The position numbers were made by a program, and so were the translations under genes. DNA of 64,000 nt from Candidatus Saccharimonadota bacterium (lineage in GTDB: Bacteria > Patescibacteriota > Saccharimonadia > Saccharimonadales > UBA4665): the NCBI GenBank assembly GCA_020427985.1, contig JAGQNR010000003.1, positions 62,001 through 126,000 of the forward strand, written 5' to 3'. Below are positions 59,584-64,000 of this stretch, in pieces; positions within the stretch are counted from its first letter, which is position 1, and each line of letters opens with the position of its first letter. Below the pieces are notes generated by a model that made no database searches, had not been told where the DNA came from, and worked only from the letters and a program-made list of their open reading frames with translations.

Positions 59584-60726
59584 TTATTTTGTGATTTTTG
59601 CCAAATAAGCGGCTAGTTGCTTACGGAAGGTTGGCACTGAATAGCTCTGAGCGCAGGCACGTATGGCCGCACTGCTATAGGCTTTTGGGGTAAACCTCTT
59701 GAGGGTCGTTGCGAGCGAAGCAGCCGTTTGGTGAGAAAAGAACTCACCAGTTACCCCTGGACGTACATAATCAAGTGCTCCACCTGCTTTATACGCAATC
59801 ACTGGTGTGCCAGCTGCCATCGCCTCGACTGGGGTAATACCAAAGTCATCGGTGCCTGGAAAAAGAAAGCCGGCCGCGCGAGCAAATTCTTCTTCAACCA
59901 CTTCGTCACTCACCTTACCCAGAAATGTCACCGATTTGCCAGCCAGGTTTCGTAACCGCTTGTGGTCGGGACCAGACCCAATGACAGTCAGTGGAATACC
60001 AAGTTTACTGCAGGCCACAACCGCTAGGTCAAAGCGCTTGTAAGGAGTTTGACGGCCAGCAATGAGCAGGCCCCGGCGCTTTAGGTTGCGGTTTTCTGGC
60101 TTTTGAAAGCGTTCAAACGACACCGGCGGGAATATAACGGTGCTATCGCGGTTATAGTATTTCTTGATTTGCTTTTGCGTATGGGTAGAATTAGCAATTA
60201 TATATCCGGGGCGCTGAGCGGCTTTGTAGTCCCAACGGCGAAGTGGCTTGACTAACAACCATAGGCCCAGTCGTGCCAATGGACTAAACACCCCAAGACC
60301 CGGATGCTGCATATATTCGTCGTAGCGACTCCAGTAGTAGTGAGTGGGAGCGTGGCAGTAGTTGACATGAACCACCCCTGCCGGCACCTTAATGCCCTTA
60401 GCTTCGGCACCGGAACTACTAATAACAAGGTCATACCCCTTAAAGTCTAGATGGGTATACCAAAGAATACGGAGAAACCCGAGAAACTTGTAAGCACGAC
60501 GCAGCGGCCACCACTGCAAATATCCCGTTTTAACTTTGCCGTCCAGTCGCTTACGCCATTCCTTGGTTGCAAAAGTGGCGTAGATTGGAGCTTCGGGAAA
60601 CATATGATGGAGCTGCTCAACCACGAGCTCAGCGCCACCACCGTAAAGCCAATCGTGCACAATGGCCACTTTGAGGTTTTGCTCTCCAGAATATGCGGTG
60701 TTCTTCTGGCCATGTGTCATGCGCAC
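59584..60726 (-). CDS. GT4-family glycosyltransferase
   Basis: A 380-residue GT-B glycosyltransferase. HDWLYGGGAELVVEQL starts the acceptor domain, and the donor domain carries RRGLLIAGRQTPYKRFDLAVVACSKLGIPL and the EX7E motif region FLFPGTDDFGITPVEAMAAGTPVIAYKAGGALDYV. Probably adds a sugar to a polyprenyl-linked chain. Starts one base after the sugar transferase gene and belongs to the same operon. Confidence 0.92.
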   Translation of the reverse strand: MRMTHGQKNTAYSGEQNLKVAIVHDWLYGGGAELVVEQLHHMFPEAPIYATFATKEWRKRLDGKVKTGYLQWWPLRRAYKFLGFLRILWYTHLDFKGYDLVISSSGAEAKGIKVPAGVVHVNYCHAPTHYYWSRYDEYMQHPGLGVFSPLARLGLWLLVKPLRRWDYKAAQRPGYIIANSTHTQKQIKKYYNRDSTVIFPPVSFERFQKPENRNLKRRGLLIAGRQTPYKRFDLAVVACSKLGIPLTVIGSGPDHKRLRNLAGKSVTFLGKVSDEVVEEEFARAAGFLFPGTDDFGITPVEAMAAGTPVIAYKAGGALDYVRPGVTGEFFSHQTAASLATTLKRFTPKAYSSAAIRACAQSYSVPTFRKQLAAYLAKITK

Positions 60727-62166
60727 TTAATACCTTGCGCCTTTACGAAATAGTCGCTGTAGTGCCACGCGGACGGTCTTCAGAAGAATTAATATGTCTA
60801 ACCAAAGCGTCCAGTTCTGTACGTAGAATAGATCGAGCTTTCGTCGCTCTGCAAAGCCTATTCCCTCCCTGCCAGAAACGACCGCAAGTCCGGTCAAACC
60901 CGATTTAACACTCAAAATGAGGTTCTTTTTTGAGTATTGTTCTAGTTCAAACACATCAAGCGCTCGTGGACCCACCAGACTAATATCGCCCTTTACCACG
61001 TTAAATAGCTGTGGCAGCTCATCAAGACTTGTTGAGCGCATAAATCGACCTAAACGACCGATGCGAGGGTCATCAGCCAGCTGGTCGCCATTTTTACGAT
61101 ATTCTGCTACCAGTTCTGGACGACCCATTTTACGGAATCCTTGTTCGGGAGACATATTGTTATAGGCTTGTTTCATAGTCCGAAACTTATAGATGCTTAT
61201 CGGGGTTGCGAAACGCGTCAGGCGTTTGGCGCGGTAGAGTACAGGCGCTTTAGTGTCACTAAGCTTGACTAGAAGCGCTGCTAGGACCATCAGCGGGCTG
61301 GCAAGCAATATAAACATGCTCCCAAGGATTACATCCATTAAACGCTTGGCGATTCGGCCCGAACCAAATAGAGCGGTGTGGTGAACTCGTATGACCGGTA
61401 CCGAATTGCGAAACAGCTCGACATCTATATTCCCTACAAACAACTCATTGTTGCCAGGAACAAAACGGTAACTTACATGGTTTTCCTGGGCATAATTTAG
61501 AATTTCGGCATTGCGCTCTTCGTCAGAAAATAATTCTGTCTGTACAATGCCGTGCATATCATGTGGTGTTGCCCGGAGGAAACTCTGAAAACTTGAAAAG
61601 CTAGGTACTGCACCGTCAAGTTTGCGGCGAAAGCCAATAACACCAAGTACTTTATAGCCTGAATCACGATGTGTGAGTGATTCAAGCAACTCTCGTGTCA
61701 TATCTGTATTGCCAACTAACACCACCCGCGTTAGACCAACGCCGTAGCGAAATAAGCTGGTACGAATCAACCGAGCAATGTTACGCAGTACCACCAACAG
61801 CACAAAGGCAATAGCAAAACCATAAATTGGTACCAGCTTGGCTGGAAAAATGGGATCAAGACTCATATAGTCCCATGAAATGAGAAATAGCAGCCCCACA
61901 AATGACCCCACAAAAAGTCGTGCAACTTCGGAGAAGCGTCGTTCGTAAATAGTTGTGTTATAGAGCCCAAGTAGCGCAAACACTACAATCCAAAACGGCA
62001 GTAAGCCAGCCAGAATAATCAGGTAATCCTCGATACGCATGGGGTGAGCTACATCGACGCCCGTTTTAGAACGGATGATGAATGCCGCCAAGAATCCAGC
62101 AATCAGCGCCAGGCTATCACCCAGGAAAAGAAAAACGTTATACGTAAGAGATGCGTCGTTCTTCAT
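60727..62166 (-). CDS. Polyprenyl-phosphate sugar-phosphotransferase (WbaP/EPS type)
   Basis: A 479-residue priming enzyme that loads the first sugar phosphate on undecaprenyl phosphate. Four N-terminal helices, a nucleotide-like domain (VVLVGNTDMTRELLESL), then the catalytic part: helix KRLMDVILGSMFILLASPLM, YRAKRLTRFATPISIYKFRTM, DPRIGRLGRFMRSTSLDELPQLFNVVKGDISLVGPR and SGLTGLAVVSGR. TACAAT lies 11 bp before the ATG, divergent from the ligase gene. Confidence 0.94.
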   Translation of the reverse strand: MKNDASLTYNVFLFLGDSLALIAGFLAAFIIRSKTGVDVAHPMRIEDYLIILAGLLPFWIVVFALLGLYNTTIYERRFSEVARLFVGSFVGLLFLISWDYMSLDPIFPAKLVPIYGFAIAFVLLVVLRNIARLIRTSLFRYGVGLTRVVLVGNTDMTRELLESLTHRDSGYKVLGVIGFRRKLDGAVPSFSSFQSFLRATPHDMHGIVQTELFSDEERNAEILNYAQENHVSYRFVPGNNELFVGNIDVELFRNSVPVIRVHHTALFGSGRIAKRLMDVILGSMFILLASPLMVLAALLVKLSDTKAPVLYRAKRLTRFATPISIYKFRTMKQAYNNMSPEQGFRKMGRPELVAEYRKNGDQLADDPRIGRLGRFMRSTSLDELPQLFNVVKGDISLVGPRALDVFELEQYSKKNLILSVKSGLTGLAVVSGREGIGFAERRKLDLFYVQNWTLWLDILILLKTVRVALQRLFRKGARY

Positions 62167-62189
62167 TTATACTAGAGATTGTAACATCT

Positions 62190-63530
62190 ATGAACAGAAC
62201 AAGCACAACCAGTTCAGCATCGGTGCGAATCGCCAACCTCCTGGCTGCTACTTTATTTGCACTTGTACCGTTTCATGCCTTTTTGACAGTATGGGGGTCA
62301 ACCCTTTTTGGGCACTACGTTGTACTACGGCTTTGGAATGGGGTGTTCCTTGCCATGCTGACTGCTATCGGCATGTGGTGGCTGGTAAGAGACAGCGCAA
62401 CACGGCGCTGGTTGGTCAGCAACAAGATTGCACATATCATCTTGCTGTATACGGCGGTGACGTTTGTTGTGACAGGCGTAGCGTACTGGCGTGGCGGAAT
62501 AACTGCTATGGCATTGGCTTACGGTGTATTTGTTAATTTGCGCTATTTGGCGTTTTTTCTCTTGGTATGGGCCCTAGCGCGCAAAAGTAATTGGCTAAAA
62601 AGGCATTGGATACCTCTTGTTTTGGGGCCGGCCGTGGTGGTTTGCGTGGTGGCTTTGATGCAGTATTTTGTGCTGCCAGCTGATGTTATGAAGCATTTTG
62701 GCTATGCCGACTACACCATCCCCCCTTATGAGACGATAAACAATAATCCCGAGTTCATCCGAGTGGCATCAACCCTTCGCGGAGCCAACCCACTTGGAGC
62801 TTATCTGGCACTGATTGTGGGCTCCTTGGCAGCGTTGCTGCTCGCAGCAAAGGCTGGAGTGCGGCGTGGTGTTTTGGTCGGGATGAGTCTCGTGGTGGCC
62901 CTGGCACTATTGGTAAGTTTTTCGCGCAGTGGCTGGCTGGGCGCTTTTGTGGCAGCAGCACTCGTCTGGTTTGGCTGGCTTAAGACTACCAAAACACGGC
63001 GAATCTTTTGGTTTGTTTTACTTGGGGTTATTATTTTTACAGTGGTGACTTTTACCGCATTTCAAAATAACCGTGCGGTACAAAATGCAGTATTCCATAC
63101 AGATGACCAATCGAGCATCGAAACAAGCTCCAATGAAGCGCGGTGGAGCCATCTCACTACTGCTCTTGAGGATGTCCGAGGCCATCCGCTGGGGGGAGGC
63201 GCTGGTAGCGCTGGACCTGCCAGTGTTTACAATGTTCACAGTAAGATTGCCGAAAACTACTTCTTGCAAATTGGCCAAGAAACTGGCTGGGTAGGACTGG
63301 GACTATACCTAACGATAGTGGTTGCAGTGGCACAACGACTGTGGCGTTCTCGAACTGACCTATTAGTACTTGCCTGTTTTGGCGGCTTAGTAGGGTTGTC
63401 ACTTATTGCTATGCTGTCTCATTCGTGGACCGACGAAACGGTGGCTTATCTATGGTGGGGGTTAGCCGGGATTGCTCTGGGGGATGCCGAAATCGTAAAA
63501 CCGGCTAAAGTACGAAAGCACCGCGCGTGA
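62190..63530 (+). CDS. O-antigen ligase-like (Wzy/WaaL) membrane protein
   Basis: A 446-residue protein with about eleven helices. The long outer loop ends with the O-antigen ligase signature region: HPLGGGAGSAGPASVYNVHSKIAENYFLQIGQETGWVGL (split by a turn). Joins or polymerises glycan repeat units. I prefer ATG 62190 over ATG 62151, which overlaps the divergent gene; TATACT at 62168-62173 would give a leader of about 9 nt. Confidence 0.85.
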   Translation: MNRTSTTSSASVRIANLLAATLFALVPFHAFLTVWGSTLFGHYVVLRLWNGVFLAMLTAIGMWWLVRDSATRRWLVSNKIAHIILLYTAVTFVVTGVAYWRGGITAMALAYGVFVNLRYLAFFLLVWALARKSNWLKRHWIPLVLGPAVVVCVVALMQYFVLPADVMKHFGYADYTIPPYETINNNPEFIRVASTLRGANPLGAYLALIVGSLAALLLAAKAGVRRGVLVGMSLVVALALLVSFSRSGWLGAFVAAALVWFGWLKTTKTRRIFWFVLLGVIIFTVVTFTAFQNNRAVQNAVFHTDDQSSIETSSNEARWSHLTTALEDVRGHPLGGGAGSAGPASVYNVHSKIAENYFLQIGQETGWVGLGLYLTIVVAVAQRLWRSRTDLLVLACFGGLVGLSLIAMLSHSWTDETVAYLWWGLAGIALGDAEIVKPAKVRKHRA

Positions 63531-63928
63531 GGCGGCCAAGCAAAGCGACCTGGTTGCAGTTTTTGTACTATAACCTTGGCGGAACAGCGTTTTTTGTGGT
63601 AGGCTATGCAGTTTTTGCGCTGCTCTATGGGCTGCTACATTTTGATTGGGTTGTGGCCAAGGTAGTTTCTGATGGCCTAGGCTGGCTGAGTAACTACGGT
63701 GTGCAACGCTACCTTGCTTTTCACCGCTCAACACGTGGACAATCTCATCTGGCACTCATGAAGCGATTAATCCCCCTAAGCCTCTTTGATATACCACTCG
63801 ACTATGCCATCGTAGGCGGCCTGAAATGGCTAGGTATATCCCCTTTTATTGGCCTGGTGGTATCAAGCGCATTCTTCACCATTTGGAAGTGGATATGGTA
63901 CAAATACTGGGTTTTTGCCAAACACTAA
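63527..63928 (+). CDS. GtrA-like membrane protein
   Basis: A 133-residue protein with four helices and typical GtrA elements: FLYYNLGGTAFFVVGYAVFALLYG, a helix with DGLGWLSNYGVQRYLAFH, and the final FTIWKWIWYKYWVF. Family members flip polyprenyl-linked sugars. Start GTG 63527 overlaps the ligase stop as GTGA, so the two are coupled. Confidence 0.88.
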   Translation: MRRPSKATWLQFLYYNLGGTAFFVVGYAVFALLYGLLHFDWVVAKVVSDGLGWLSNYGVQRYLAFHRSTRGQSHLALMKRLIPLSLFDIPLDYAIVGGLKWLGISPFIGLVVSSAFFTIWKWIWYKYWVFAKH

Positions 63929-64000
63929 CTACAAGTATTCAGGCGTTTCGCGATTCTCGAGCTCGGCCTGAATGTCTTTAATCTTATCGATTTTATCTTT
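63929..64000 (-). CDS. C-terminal end of an unidentified protein
   Basis: The last 23 codons of a minus-strand gene enter from the right edge: KDKIDKIKDIQAELENRE then TPEYL and TAG (63931-63929). A charged helix, possibly a coiled coil. Too short to assign. Confidence 0.6.
   Translation of the reverse strand, partial: KDKIDKIKDIQAELENRETPEYL

Noticed and set aside
1-64000. CRISPR arrays, insertion sequences or prophage genes
   Set aside because: No regularly spaced repeats, no transposase or integrase motifs and no phage structural genes were seen on either strand.

Overview
The window looks like chromosome from a Candidate Phyla Radiation bacterium, most likely a Saccharibacterium (TM7). 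The evidence is short gene versions (240-residue-class HrcA, 302-residue TilS), dense packing, Gram-positive-style envelope genes (MurC, MurJ, an LCP protein, an LAxTG sorting signal), and small conserved proteins I associate with CPR genomes. The lineage call is inference, because no rRNA gene is present. TGA ends several intact genes, so the code appears standard.

Layout. 1-1000: a partial VOC-type gene and a broken membrane-protein gene. 1-5 kb: an HrcA/CIRCE heat-shock block (hrcA, small orf, grpE, small orf; separately small orf, dnaK). 5-20 kb: a wall-anchored PAP2 phosphatase, gmk, peroxiredoxin, lepA, murJ, ftsH, an ABC exporter, tilS, rdgB and small hydrolases. 20-30 kb is accessory: three CAU tRNAs (elongator Met, initiator Met, Ile2), a GIY-YIG protein, OmpA-like and LCP envelope proteins, a strongly promoted 31-codon ORF, a frameshifted gene, two divergent proteins of unknown function and a candidate structured RNA. 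30-43 kb: corA, YggT, a HAD gene with an internal TGA, dus, an ABC-2 exporter, a 6S-like RNA candidate, murC, mazG, tsaC and a mutY-like gene. 43-49 kb: two large surface beta-propeller proteins. 49-59 kb: membrane proteins, aspS with a structured leader, a CBS protein, a DsbA-like protein, a second tiny ORF, and a cobalamin-riboswitch-like leader ahead of an unknown gene plus a 54-residue zinc ribbon. 59-64 kb: a LexA-like repressor without a peptidase domain, then polysaccharide genes (GT4, polyprenyl-phosphate sugar transferase, O-antigen ligase, GtrA).

Two themes cut across the map. First, about twenty genes have a -10-like hexamer (usually TATACT) ending 6-9 nt before the start codon, which predicts leaderless mRNAs; a second class has a real leader and a strong Shine-Dalgarno. 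Second, disrupted genes (single nonsense codons or one-base shifts) are confined to accessory genes while housekeeping genes are intact, which favours real decay over sequencing error.

The best candidates for undescribed biology are the leaderless-promoter architecture, the B12-riboswitch-like leader over an unknown gene, the two tiny ORFs with near-consensus promoters, and the two structured RNAs. All calls come from reading the sequence; no database search was possible.
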